Shown here in pieces: positions 34,414 through 45,944 of a DNA stretch of 64,000 nucleotides. The stretch comes from Rhyacichthys aspro. Taxonomy: Eukaryota > Chordata > Actinopteri > Gobiiformes > Rhyacichthyidae. The notes below the pieces were generated by a model. It saw nothing but the letters and a program-made list of their open reading frames with translations, was not told where the DNA came from and searched no databases. The translations under genes were made by a program, and so were the position numbers. The stretch covers positions 24,379,179 through 24,443,178 of the forward strand of contig CM072152.1 in the NCBI GenBank assembly GCA_036850595.1, written 5' to 3'. Positions within the stretch are counted from its first letter, which is position 1. Every line of letters begins with the position of its first letter.

Positions 34414-36055
34414 GTCTAGATCGAGACCAAAGAGCCAAAAACCTCCTTAAACTGGAAAATAAATAAAATGGTCAGCCCCCAGTTTGTTTTTTTCTCTTAT
34501 GGCTCATTTCTGATCCACAGTTTTACGTTGCATCTTGTCATTTTGTTGTTAAAGCTGATCGTGTTCTTGTGTGACAGTAGTATTTAGCATCTAACCAGGA
34601 CTAGAACATCTAAAAACAAAACATTGATTTGGGCGCAGGCTTTGGGACTTTGTAAACCTTTATCTGCACAAGCCTTTTGCTCAATAGGGACCTTTAAGAG
34701 ATGTCCCAGAGCCTAATGGTAGATTGGTTGTTAATCCTGTTAGTCTGTCATAATCCCGTTTCAGAGCGAGTTATGAGCGCCGCGACCTCTGTCTGGGGTC
34801 ATCCGCTCAGAGAAAAACTATTGATGTACTTCGGTCACGCTGCTGTTGTGCTGTTTTTGGACCGAAGCTGCAGAAAACAGAGCGGCGCTAACTCGAATCA
34901 GACACAGCACCGCCTCGAAAAGGAACAACTCAATTTAAGGTCGCTTTAAAGACTCTGTAGTTCAAAACAAAACACACCTTCTGCCTTTTTGTTCCCTATA
35001 TTCTGCTCTTTAAATGAAATAGACAACACTCTGAGCCCCGTTCCTCTCGGCTGTGTGTGTCCTCTCTTTAAACTCTCCCGTGTCCCGTCCTGAAACAAGG
35101 GCAGACCTCCAGCTCCGACACTCCATTATAAACCTCCCCCTCTGTCCTCTCACACAGACGCGTCCCGTAAAGTGTGTCGAGCATCGACTCGGCCTCTATT
35201 TTGCAACAAGATGTATGTCTCCGGCTCGAGGAGGAATCGAGCGCCGCGTCCTTGTTCCTCCCGGAGCCATTTTTCATCAAACGACTCGTCCTTTCTTCGA
35301 CACAGATGAGGTCAACACGGGACGCGCTCATCGACTCGACACAGAGAGAGTTCACATGGGGTTTTAGTATGGATTTGTGCAGGAAAAGCTGTAAATAATG
35401 ACAAATATATCAATCAGGTTGGAGGATAGTGATGGACTGAACTGAGAGATCCAGACAAATCCACAGATGAAACAAGACAGGGTCCGTTTAAGGTTAAAAA
35501 CTTCCGAAAAAGAGACAGAATTTGAAAGATTTGCTTCTTACCTGATCATTTTCTGGCAACAAAATCAATAAGTTAACCATAAAAGCCCCTTGCTCCATTC
35601 ATTAAGTCCATGTATTGTAATTTAACCATATGACTAGTGACTTAAGGATAAAATAAAATAAAAGATTAGGCGCCTAACTGGATTTTTGTCTTTGTCTGAG
35701 TCTGTGCAGGAAAGGATTATTATAAAACTATTAAGCTACATTCATGTGGTGTTTAATTACATTCAGCTTTTGTTAAAAAGAAGCTAAACCTGACTTGTTT
35801 TGTCCAGTTTGTGTGACTCCAGAAAGGCTTGTGTTTCCTCTGAGCCGTGTCCAGAGAGAGACGTCTGCTGCAGAAACACGTCACAAGAAACACAAGAGAT
35901 GAGTTTCTATTTGAGAAATAAATCAGACTGAAACTAACTTGTGTGATGTGTAGTGATGATCTGTTTCTGCTTTATTACCATCTTTGTTAACATTAAATTC
36001 ATAGAGTTGTGCCAATTTCCAACATTTGAGGGACTGTTTAAAGCTCCACCAGGTT
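34414..36055. other. Contig 2 non-coding DNA left of a partial DR1
   Basis: No exon is recognised. About 35040-35360 is relatively GC-rich, giving overlapping open frames on both strands, but none looks like a known protein. At 35822-35873 the text GTGTCCAGAGAGAGACGTCT is shared with 24820-24840 in block A, showing that the repeat-related similarity extends outside the DR1 core. Confidence 0.4.
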
Positions 36056-36059
36056 TTCT

Positions 36060-36245
36060 TTTTGGTCCCTGCCTCAGACTCCACTCTCCTTCTTTTCTTT
36101 TGTGGAAAAAGGTCAAACTGGACCAATTTCTCCTCAAAATACTATTATATTCTTCAAACTGAAGTTTAGAGCTTACGTGAAACTTTTAGCTGCGGCTTTA
36201 GAATCAGGACAGCAGTTATCTCCTCCTCGTTAAACATTACGTATT
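36060..36245 (-). repeat. DR1 dispersed repeat, partial inverted copy
   Basis: Only the tail half is present. The + strand reads GCCTCAGACTCCACTCTCCT, then AAACTGAAGTTTAGAGCTTA and CTCCTCGTTAAACATTACGT, in the same order as the inverted copy at 24895-25408. The core and head are missing. Confidence 0.7.
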
Positions 36246-36642
36246 TATCCATATTTCACTTTAATTGCTTTTTGACCCGACCTGTACTGACCCCAAACTC
36301 CTTAAAGATGAAATTAAAGTGGTCACATTGTGTTAATAATTGTGTTTTATTTGAATATCCATGATTCTATTCTGGCAAAATGAATCCTGAGACTTTTCTC
36401 AGATCAAACCTGGATGGACTGGTCAAATTCTGTTAAAAATGACTTGATTTTGACTTTTTTTTGACGACTCAGACTCAACTCGGACTCAACTTGAATTATT
36501 TTACTTAAACCTGGACTCGAACTTGAAGAATTATGACTCAAAAGTGACTTGGACCCAAAAACTGATGACTCTACTCCAACACTGCGACACAGAGTCATCA
36601 AACGTGCTTTTATTAAATGTCTTCCTGGTGTTTTTTGTGCAG

Positions 36643-36784
36643 TGGACGCCGAGGGCAGGAGGCTGAAGGGGATCCAGCGCAGCACAGAGACGGGTTTGGC
36701 CGTGGAGATGCCCAGTCGGACGGTTCGCCAGGCCAGCCACGAGTCCATCGAGGACAGCATGAACAGCTACGGCTCCGAGGGCAA
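36643..36784 (+). CDS. rims4: rims4 exon 2, on the strand opposite to all other rims4 exons
   Basis: This 142-base exon encodes DAEGRRLKGIQRSTETGLAV then EMPSRTVRQASHESIEDSMN and SYGSEG. It matches the N-terminal part of RIMS4 (RRLKG, IQRSTETGLAVEMPSRT, RQASHESIEDSMNSYGSEGN) rather than other RIMs. The acceptor is TTTTTTGTGCAG and the donor GTGAGT. It starts with two bases of a split codon and ends with AA, which the first base C of exon 3 completes to Asn. The protein order and phase therefore place it immediately upstream of exon 3, yet it is on the + strand of the middle contig while exons 3-6 are on the - strand in both flanking contigs. The contig is probably inverted. Exon 1 is not seen. 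Confidence 0.94.
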
Positions 36785-37019
36785 GTGAGTCCCGTTACAG
36801 AGCGCTTTAATTAACGAACGGGACGGGACCGAGGGACGGGGTCCGCGGGGGACGGCAGGCTCCGGCTTACCTTTAAAACGGAGCGGGATCGGAGGTATTT
36901 TCAGATCAAAACAGTGAAATAATGAGGCCCGGGAGATTGGAGAGTGTGTATTTGTATCTGTTTTTACATCAGAGGGACACAGAAAAGTGGAGTTAAAGCC
37001 AGTTTGATTTTGGAAGCTG

Positions 37020-37510
37020 CTACTTGAGTTTAAAACAACAAGAGGGAGGTTTTGGTCTTGGTTTCGGTTGGATTTGTTCTTAAATTGAGTCCTGGGTTCA
37101 GTTTAATCTGTATTTCTTTTTGTTTCTGGAATAAATCCCAGTTTAATCCTCTTAGTCTTGGTTTAGTCTTGGTCTGATCCCTGTGTTAGCGCTGGTTTTA
37201 GTCAGATTTTATGTTTAGTTTAACTTTGGTGTTAGAAATGGTAATTTAGTCCTTGGTTTGGTCCTGATTTTTCCTGATTTTGTTGTGGTTTGGTTATAGT
37301 TTAAGTCTTAGGTTTTCTTTTGGTGTTTGTTTCTGGAATAAGTCCCAGTTTAATTCTCTTAGTCTTGGTTTCTTCTTGGTTTAGTCTTGATCTGATCCTA
37401 GTTTATTTGTAGTTTAATTGTGGCTTTAGTCTCAGTTTAACCCTCATTTAGTCCACGTATAATCCCAGTTTAGTCCTTGGTTTAGCCTTGAGCTGGTTAA
37501 AACTTTAGCT
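37020..37510 (-). repeat. Degenerate short-motif repeat (TTTAGTCTTGG family)
   Basis: Loosely repeated GTTTAGTCTTGGT and CCCAGTTTAATCC words. Reverse complemented, they match the AGGACTAAACCAGGACTAAA words at 42600-43225. It looks like an old inverted relative of that tract, located in the intron just after exon 2. Confidence 0.55.
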
Positions 37511-38167
37511 TTAGGTCCAATCAAATAGTCTGAATAATGCAGTAACACCCCTCACCTGTGGGGGCGCTGTTACAGGAGAGAGAACAGAGAGTTTGCTCAT
37601 CTCTTGGTCTAAAGTCTGTCCTTTCAGCAGCAAATGTACCTGTGTTTTGAGAAGAGCCTTATCAGACACTTTTTATTCTATTCATTTGTCGATGTTTACA
37701 GCAACAGTTACGTTTTCAACATATTTTATTAAAGATCCAGAACCTGATTTAGTTTTATTTTTGTCCCAGTCTCAGACTCCACTCTCCTCCAACAGCAACA
37801 GTAACATTTCCTGCTTCTTTTATTTTAAAAAAGGTAAAACCAGACAAATTTTCCACCACAAAATACTAATACATTACATTAAATCAAAGTTTAGAGCTGA
37901 CCTTAAACTTTTATCTTTGGAGTTTAGTGTTTAATTTGCTGCTGTTTCTCTATTTTTATCTTTTTTGAGCTGTTTCTCTGTTAAACAAGACGTATTTCCA
38001 ACAGAATAACCCATTTCCTTGGTTTATTTCCTTGTTCCTTCGTTGTTGACATCAGTGTCGACCAATGGGAGCGCTCCTTTTTACCTGAAGTGAGCTGTGA
38101 TTGGACAAAATCCTGCTGTGGACTGATCATTCTCATCTATTAAAATCCTTAATTATAAAGACTAGAT

Positions 38168-38592
38168 CAGTGGTGTCAAACTCAAAGTGGTGAGGGAGCA
38201 TGATAGTTAATAAGAATCCTTTCAGGGGCCAAATATGGTGACATTTGGAAGCTTTTATTTGTTTTATTTTTTTTTTATTTTCATTCGAGTCTTACAAAAG
38301 TTGTTAACATTTATTTTCAACTTTTAAACAGGTTTTAGTCAGATTTGAAAAGGTTTTAATTGGATATGAACAAGTTTAAATTTGATTTGAACAGGTTTTA
38401 GTTGAATTTGAATCGTTTTTTGTTGGGTTTGAACAGCTTTAATATGGATATGAACAGATTTGAATTGCATTTGAACAAGTTTTAGTTGGGTTTTTAGTTG
38501 GATTTTGTTCAAATCAATTTAAAATCTGTTCTAATCCAATTAAAATATCACCTTCTAAATGCACTGAAGGGCCACATAAAACACTGCAAAGG
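38168..38592 (+). mobile_element. Non-autonomous hAT element with truncated right end
   Basis: It begins CAGTGGTGTCAAACTCAAAG and continues like 9384-9824 through GGTGACATTTGGAAGCTTTT and 21-bp units, up to GGGCCACATAAAACACTGC. The outermost right end is missing. The flanks are GACTAGAT (38160-38167) and GTCTAGAT (38593-38600), an 8-bp duplication with one mismatch, so the loss of the end happened with the flank retained. Confidence 0.8.
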
Positions 38593-38612
38593 GTCTAGAT
38601 TATGGCTTAAGG

Positions 38613-39059
38613 CAGGGGTGGGCAAACCTTTTGGCGCAAGGGCCACACTGTGTTTTAAACTCTGACAAACGGGCCACTAAACTATAAACTAATATAAATG
38701 ACACGAGAAAACCTGTAAATTGACATTTCGTGCACAGACTGATTATTATAATGTTTGATAAAAGTAGTGGCTGATATTATGTTCTTTGAAAACTAACAGT
38801 TTCTTCAAATAAGACTTATGGTACTGACTGTACTTCAATAAAATAGCTCTGTCCACTCCATATTAAAAACTTGAAGTGTGAATGGATATTTTCTGTTTGT
38901 AGATATGATGCTACCTTTAGCAAAAGTACAAGGCATGGAAGGAAAATGGCCAAATATATGCTGTCTTAAATTATAAATAATTTGTAAATGCTTGGCGGGC
39001 CTCATTACACAGCTCAAGGGGCCGCATGTGGCCCCCGGGCCTTAGTTTGCCCACCACTG
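38613..39059 (+). mobile_element. Second hAT-like element (TGGGCAAAC termini) with 8-bp duplication
   Basis: This 447-bp element starts CAGGGGTGGGCAAACCTTTT and ends in TTTGCCCACCACTG, whose reverse complement is CAGTGGTGGGCAAA. It is flanked by perfect 8-bp repeats GCTTAAGG at 38605-38612 and 39060-39067. The termini differ from the TGTCAAAC family, so it is a different hAT family. No transposase frame is visible. Confidence 0.9.
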
Positions 39060-39103
39060 GCTTAAGGTCTCATTTTTCCACAGATGATTCCTGTTACAAT
39101 CTT

Positions 39104-40410
39104 TCAGGTGATTAAAGTCAAACTAAATGCAACAGTTAAAAAATCTGTACAATATTTTGATTTTGGTGGTTTTTAAAGAGGGAAATATTCCTCATAATGT
39201 CCACAAACAGTGAGAATAAACCGTCCTGTGTCTGTCTGTGCCATTGTCCACAGTCACAGAGTAAACCCAGTGGAAAAAGCCCATGACATCAGCCTGGGTG
39301 CTGTTACATAACTCCGACAGAAGCACAAACACTAACCGAGCCGTTGCATCACTCACTCTGCTCCTATGAATATTAATATCTCATTTATTTTGGGCCGTGC
39401 TGAACTGAGCTCGTAAGCCTCTGGATGGAAGTAGCTCTGTCCTAAAATGCAAATGAGACGCTTGAGAGCTTTATTTCTGCTCCATCCTGTTTACTCTGAA
39501 AGTGTTCGTCACGTGTTTTTGAGGAAGTCGACAGATAATAGCGTTGGTTTGTCCCAGAGGCACATATTTCATCTCAACGCCGGCTTTAATGAGTTTTCTT
39601 TCACGTTGAAGAGATTTAAGAGTTAATATGTGTCTGCCTGATGCTAAAAAAATGCTACGGTATATTTTATCATATTTTAATTGCTTTGTTGCGTCCCTTT
39701 GGAGAACTTAAGTCCCCAAATGAGACAAAAATATGAATGGACGCCAATAGGGAGAGGCATTTTGAGTTCAGCAATGGAAATAGTTACCGCAGCATTTTTA
39801 AATTCAGCATTTTTACATGTTTTATTCTGAAAAAATGAGGCAAATTCAGAAATAACATGACCTTTTTGAGAGTGGGACCAATTCTTTAATGAAAATAAAG
39901 CCAAAACACATAAAACACATGAGAAAAAGTAAGTGCCCCCTGATTTAAGGCAAAGGTTTCCTGTTTGATTTTCAGTTCCATAAGGTTTTTAGCATTCATC
40001 TGATCAGTTATTTCTAGTTTATTTTCCATTTAATCAGGATTCGGGCTTTGACTTGTCTTTTTTTTACAACCTTAATGTAATTCTCTTTATTTAATCATTG
40101 TTTTTAATTATTGACCTGATGCATGACCCAATCAGGACCAAGCTTTAGCAGCGGGACAGACTTCCTCTGGGACACTTTAGTTTGCAGAGGATTTTCTTTC
40201 CAAAGCCTCCTGGACTCCTCCACAGTTTTCTAATTTAGGTTTTTGTCAAATAAAAAATAGTTTGGGAGTGAAAAAGCATATTAAATGGCTTTTTTAGTGG
40301 TTTTTAGTTCCTTCACTCTACGTCCAAAGCCAGTGCAGCATCTATTTGTGTTTTTAACTCACATCTGTTTTTACCCATTGTTTTTAACAGTATTTAAAAT
40401 CAATTCAAAT
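39104..40410. other. Contig 2 non-coding DNA
   Basis: No exon, RNA gene or recognised repeat. Probably rims4 intron 2 once the contig is placed in gene orientation. Confidence 0.4.
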
Positions 40411-40436
40411 CCCTTTATTAATCCCCGAGGGGAAAG
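40411..40436 (+). mobile_element. Possible retroelement end (AATCCCCGAGGGGAAA)
   Basis: CTTTATTAATCCCCGAGGGG followed by AAA is a word often seen at ends of fish retroelement copies. Nothing around it looks like a coding retroelement, so this is a weak call. Confidence 0.25.
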
Positions 40437-40529
40437 TCAATCATTAGACCTCTTCTGATTACAGTGCTTTGACCAGAATCTTAAAACTAATACTTTTAGT
40501 TGAACCAGTCCTCTCTTTTTTTAAAATTT

Positions 40530-40530
<1 letters not shown>

Positions 40531-40569
<39 letters not shown>

Positions 40570-40623
40570 TATTTGTTTATTTATTTTATTTTATTTGTTT
40601 ATTTTATTTTATTTTATTTTATT

Positions 40624-40694
<71 letters not shown>

Positions 40695-40719
40695 TTTGTT
40701 TATTTATTTATTTATTTAT
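40531..40719 (+). repeat. Compound (CTTT)n-(ATTT)n microsatellite
   Basis: Ten CTTT units (40531-40570) are followed by about 150 bases of ATTT/ATTTT units with a few GTTT interruptions. Hydrophobic Phe/Leu/Ile/Tyr open frames across it are artefacts. Confidence 0.95.
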
Positions 40720-40739
40720 AATGTTAGAGTCACAGTGTT

Positions 40740-41825
40740 TAAAGCCAAGGCTAATCCACAACAACTGTCAGAATTTTTTTTTTTTTACAGTTTATATTAC
40801 ACTAAATAGATTGTAAAAATTAACAGTGAATACAATAAAATGTCCAAAAACCAAACAGCAGAAATAAAAAGTCTAGATATATACACAAAGACATCCACAC
40901 TTTATGATTTACACAGTTTGAGCAAAAGATGTTTTACAAAATGGAACTTTACAGTCTCCACGTTAAAATATCTGGGCTTTCTCTCAAAATACAGCAATAT
41001 CTTGAGTTTTGAGTGACCATCGCTTTAGTTTTGGAGTTCTGATGTTTAGAATGAGACAGATTTCTTAAAATATATTTGTAGATGTGGAAGAAGCATCATA
41101 ACATCCATATTTCAGAGAAAACACAGGTGAAATTAGCACGACAAACACAGAAAAAGTAGCTTGTTTTTCCAAATTTACTTCCATTTATCATCTTTTCCAA
41201 TTCGTTGAACCATTGGCAGTTCTAAATAGGAGTCTGACCTCCCTTTTCTACGAATAAAAGCATGAATTTATTATTATATATTAAGTTAAATGGGTCAGAG
41301 CCATGTTAGCAAGAATTAGCATTAGACTAACATCATCCAGCGTCTCGTGGTTGACTCTTAACCGTTTTAGAAACAGATTTTACAACTAGGAAAGACCTTA
41401 AATCCTCCAGCTCCACTCTTTCAGGTGGTGTTCATCCTGATAAACTGTGACGGATGCCCTCAGAGCGACAGACGGAGGCTTTACAGACGCTGCCTTTGGC
41501 TCCGTCTCTGATTGAAAAGCTTTGCGACGGCTCCGCTGCGAATAAGCACTTTGTCAACAAACACCAACCAATCACACTTATGAGAATATTGATTTATTTA
41601 CACACAGACAGTCAGCCTCTCTCTGTGGAAACAGTGTGTGGTCCAGTCATTCGGTGGAACCAGCTTTTAAACAGACAATTACAGCATTTGGTGTTTTTTA
41701 AATCTGCTTTTTCTTTGTGGATCTTTGTTAAAAAAAGGCCAGTGATCGATAAATATACAGCTCTTCCATGGTCTGTCTCTTTAAGCCCCTAAACCAGATC
41801 TAAACCCAAATAGATCAAGGATTTA
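40740..41825. other. Contig 2 non-coding DNA
   Basis: No gene is recognised. A 112-codon frame at 41454-41792 has no family signature and lacks splice context worth calling. Confidence 0.4.
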
Positions 41826-42600
41826 ACCAGTCTAAACATGGTCTAAACATGGTCTAAGTCTAGTCTAAACATGGTCTTAACCTGGTCTAAACATGGTCTA
41901 AACATGGTCTAAACCTGGTCTAAACATGGTCTAAACATGGTCTAAACCTGGTCTAAACATGGTCTAAACATGGTCTAAGTCTAGTCTAAACATGGTCTTA
42001 ACCTGGTCTAAACATGGTCTAACCCGGTCTAAACCCCCGGTACAAACCGGGTCCCCCCCGGGTCCAAAACGGGTCCCCACCTGGTCCCAAACTGGGCTCG
42101 GTCCCGCCCCCCCCCAGTAAAAAAAAAAAAAGGAAAGAGAAGACAACACCCCCCCCCCCCCCCCCCCCCCCACGCCCCCGCCCGGGCCCCCACACGGGCG
42201 TCCCCCCGTCTTAAACCCAGATTATAACAGGAATAAAGTGAGACTGAACTATAGGACTAAACCTGGTCTAAACCTGGTCTAAACATGGTCTAAACTTGGT
42301 CTAAACCTGGTCTAAACATGGTCTAAGTCTGGTCTAAACCCAGATTATAACAGGAATAAAGTGAGACTGAACTATAGGACTAAACCTGGTCTAAACCTGG
42401 TCTAAACATGGTCTAAACTTGGTCTAAACATGGTCTAAACATGGTCTAAGTCTGGTCTAAACCCAGATTATAACAGGAATAAATTGAGACTGAACTATAG
42501 GACTAAACCTGGTCTAAACATGGTCTAAACTTGGTCTAAACCTGGTCTAAACCCAGATTATAACAGGAATAAAGTGAGACTGAACTATAGGACTAAACCT
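41826..42600 (+). repeat. 11-bp minisatellite with nested longer period and a corrupted GC-rich centre
   Basis: The basic unit is 11 bp, TGGTCTAAACA with variants TGGTCTAAACC and TGGTCTAAGTC. From about 42210 a longer unit recurs about four times. It starts with AAACCCAGATTATAACAGGA and continues through GTGAGACTGAACTATAGGAC before more 11-bp units. Between 42035 and 42210 the order breaks into GC-rich text with a run of 23 C, a run of A, and CCGGGT words. It shares the CTGGTCTAA word with the 62-bp array at 4375-5313. Confidence 0.88.
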
Positions 42601-43225
42601 GGCATCAATTTAGCAGAAATCTAGACAAAACCAGGACTAAATTCAAGACTAATCCAGACTGGACCAGGATTAAACCAGGACTAAATCAGGTCCAAATAAG
42701 ACTAAACCCAAACTAAACCAGGACTAAATCAGGAACAAATCCTGGGCTAAACCGAGACTTGTTCAGGACTAAATCAAGAATAAATGAAGACTTAAATGGG
42801 ACTAAACACAGAACTAAAGCCATTTAGATCAAGGATTTAACCAGACCAGCCTAAATCTGGTCTAAATCTGGTCTAAATCTGGTCTAAACCCAGATTAAGA
42901 CAAGACTAAAGGGAGACTAAGCTATAGGACTAAACCTGGCATTAACATAGACTGAACCAGGACTAAATTTAAGACTAGATCAAGGAACAAATTGAGGATT
43001 AAACCTGAGACTAAATCTGGTCCAAAATAAGACTAAATCCTGACTAAACCAGGAGTGAAACAAGACTAAACCAAAACTAAACTGGGACTAAATCAAGTCC
43101 AGGAGGAACTAAGACTTGTTCAGGACTAAATCAGGAATAAATTAAGACTAAACGAGGATTAAACCTGAGACTAAACCAGGACTAAACTAAACCCAGACTA
43201 AACCAGGACTAAACTGGAACTAAAC
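42601..43225 (+). repeat. Degenerate ACTAAACCAGG repeat
   Basis: The minisatellite decays into irregular AGGACTAAACCAGGACTAAA-like words, with no fixed period. It is probably an older part of the same tract. Confidence 0.7.
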
Positions 43226-45240
43226 GTGTCTACATCCTTCATTAATGAGACCTGGACTTGTCGGACTGAGCCTATGTCTCACTCAGAGTCCTGTTGTGTT
43301 ACTTATCGACCTCACAATGTAACAGGAAACCAGTCCAAACCTCTTCAGACGTTAAAGAAAGACTTTAAATGAAAACCGTTCCATTTATCTGGACAAACAA
43401 GACTAAAATAGACATCGTTTCCAAGACCCTTCTTTTTAAAAACACATTAAAAAACAAAAACCTTCAGCTCGAATCTGAAATTAATGCAAATATATTTAAT
43501 GTGCCTCGGCTCTGGTTCATATTCACTGCTGTCATCTCCACTCTTTCCATTACATCGTGTTTCTGTTTAATGAGCTGCATCAGTCAAACGAGCCACATGT
43601 AATTAATACCGGAGCGCTTTGGATTCTGGGAAATTTAATCACCTATATGAGTGAATGTATTGTTCTGTAGAAAGAGAATTAATGCAGTTTCATAAATGGA
43701 ACTCATATTTAACAGATATTACAAATTAAGGACCATTGGAGCCTTTGGAAATTGGCTTGTTTAACACCGGAAAAGATGGGACAATGTGTAAAATGTGAAA
43801 TAAATACACAATAAAATAGAACATAAATAATATAAATGAGATATTTTAACATTTCATGAAAAATAATAGCTCAGTTTGAATTTGATGACAGCAAAATGTC
43901 TAAAAAAAAAAAAAAAGGTTGGGACAGAAGCAAAAAAGACAGAAAGAAAAATAAGCCAAAATGGAAAAATAATTTTAAAAATATTGATTGATCTAATAAT
44001 CAGTTTTCCATTTTGCCTCAAGTCCAGTTTAAATGCTTAACAATAAAAACAATATGTGAGTTTGTGCAAAATCAGAGACATAAGAATTGACTTAAAAGTT
44101 GAGGATATGTTTTAAAAGATGATATCAATGTAATAAATAATAAATATAATTGGGAAAAAAAATAGATATAATAAATAAATAAAAATAAATAAATGCTGTG
44201 ATAAATATTATAAAAAAGGTAGTCTATAAAAATTGATTTTAAGAAGTGATTTACATAAAAAAAAAAAAAAAAAAAAAGATTAAAAAACCCTCCTAAGAAA
44301 GCACTGTCTGGACTTATTTCCTTAAGTTTTTAAAGTGAAAGAGAGCCTCAACAAATAAATCATTCAACAGGTTAAACAGAGGCCACACCTACATACATCC
44401 TTTTGGAGTCTGACCTTTGACCTACAGCAGAGACGTATGAGACAAACAAACTGAGCTTCTCATATTAATTCCTCAGGTTTATTTGTGAATGTTTATTGCC
44501 CTTTTTGAGTGATTATCCTCTATTTTTGCAAAAGTCAATTGATAATCATAAAATAAAAACAATAAAGGGATGAATATGACCCATTTACTGCAGGTTTACA
44601 TCAGGCTCGTGTCTTTTTTCTTGATTGTGGTGAAAATGCTCCACGTATTTCTGCAAACTGAGAAGAAACAAAGAAGTAAATGCACTCAACAGCTCGAACA
44701 ACAAGAATACCAACAAACAAAGACCAGAAATCTCATCAGAATCATCTAAATGAGTTTAAAAAGCCTCCGTATATTTCCCAGCTGCTGGTTTAACGACTCT
44801 GTGCTCCAGCTGCGAGCCCTTCGAGCCTGGATTTAAATATTATTGGGTGAAAAAATGCTGGTTTTCGTGTTGTTTGTGCCCGAGCCACATCTGAGATTAA
44901 AGCCATGATTCATAGAAACACGACGCTCGCTTCAACGACGACAGAGAGTTACGTAACGTTTATCGACTCACTGTTGATCTGAGGTGAGCAGATTCAGTGG
45001 GATTATAATCTGTTATAGGATTAGCTTTGATATCTGTTGCATTTAATTACTAATCTGTAAATGTATGTATCAGTATTTTATAAAAGGGAGAGACTACAGG
45101 AGGTTATGGACTTCCACTTTCGACTAAACGATATAACAAATATAATGAGAGATCTATGTGATAAAGAAAAAAAAAATTGTTTATTACTTGTTTTTATGTA
45201 TTACTTGTTACATGTTTTCCATTTCTCACTTGTCACTAGC
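43226..45240. other. Contig 2 non-coding AT-rich DNA
   Basis: No exon is recognised. A-rich runs occur near 43898 and 44257-44278. Short open frames have no family signature. Confidence 0.4.
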
Positions 45241-45844
45241 CACACAGTCAAACTCAAGGCCCAGGGGCCAAATGTGGTCCTTTGCAATGTTTTATGTGGT
45301 CCTCCAACAGGTTTTAGATGGATTTGAGCAGGTTCTAGATGGATTTAAACAGGTTTGAGTTGGATTTGAACAGGTTTGAGTTGGATTTGAGCAGGTTTTA
45401 GATGGATTTGAGCAGGTTCTAGTTGGATTTGAGCAGGTTTGAGTTGGATTTGAACAGGTTTGAGTTGGATTTGAACAGGTTCTAGATGGAATTGAACAGG
45501 TTTGAGTTGGATTTGAGTAGGTTTTTTTTGATTTGAACAGGTTTGAGTTGGATTTCAGCAGGTTTTAGATGGATTTGAACAGGTTTGAGTTGGATTTGAA
45601 CAGGTTTGAGTTGGATTTGAACAGGTTTTAGTTGGATTTGAACAGGTTTGAGTTGGATTTGAGCAGGTTTTAGATGGATTTGAACAGGTTTGAGTTGGAT
45701 TTGAACAGGTTTGAGTTGGATTTGAACAGGTTTGAGTTGGATTTGAACAGTGGTAGTTGGATTTGAACAGGTTTGAGTTGGATTTCAATAGGTTTGAGAT
45801 GGATTTGAAACAGGTTTGAGTTGGATTTGAAAAGGTTTGAGTTG
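45241..45844 (-). mobile_element. Inverted hAT end leading into a 21-bp array that stops at the gap
   Basis: CACACAGTCAAACTCAAGGC and GGGGCCAAATGTGGTCCTTT match the inverted end of the TGTCAAAC hAT family. From about 45304 the internal 21-bp unit is expanded to about 25 copies, mostly GGTTTGAGTTGGATTTGAACA, and runs straight into the N gap. The assembly probably broke inside this array, so its true length is unknown. Confidence 0.82.
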
Positions 45845-45944
45845 NNNNNNNNNNNNNNNNNNNNNNNNNNNNNNNNNNNNNNNNNNNNNNNNNNNNNNNN
45901 NNNNNNNNNNNNNNNNNNNNNNNNNNNNNNNNNNNNNNNNNNNN
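45845..45944. other. Assembly gap of exactly 100 N (contig 2 / contig 3)
   Basis: A second conventional 100-N gap. Duplicated block B begins at its right edge, with no unique sequence before it. Confidence 0.99.

Larger units (their letters stand above)
37757..39103 (-). repeat. DR1 dispersed repeat, inverted and split by two hAT insertions
   Basis: Joining 37757-38167, 38594-38612 and 39061-39103 gives one continuous inverted DR1 of the 18053 type: GTCTCAGACTCCACTCTCCT, core CGACCAATGGGAGCGCTCCT, AATCCTGCTGTGGACTG, then AAAGACTAGAT and CTTAAGGTCTCATTTTTCC with head GATGATTCCTGTTACAAT. The uninterrupted relative reads across both breakpoints, so insertions are the cause. Confidence 0.85.

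Noticed and set aside
45555..45788. Cys/Asn/Thr repeat frame resembling a repetitive structural protein
   Set aside because: It is a translation of the hAT-derived 21-bp minisatellite, whose period is a multiple of three.
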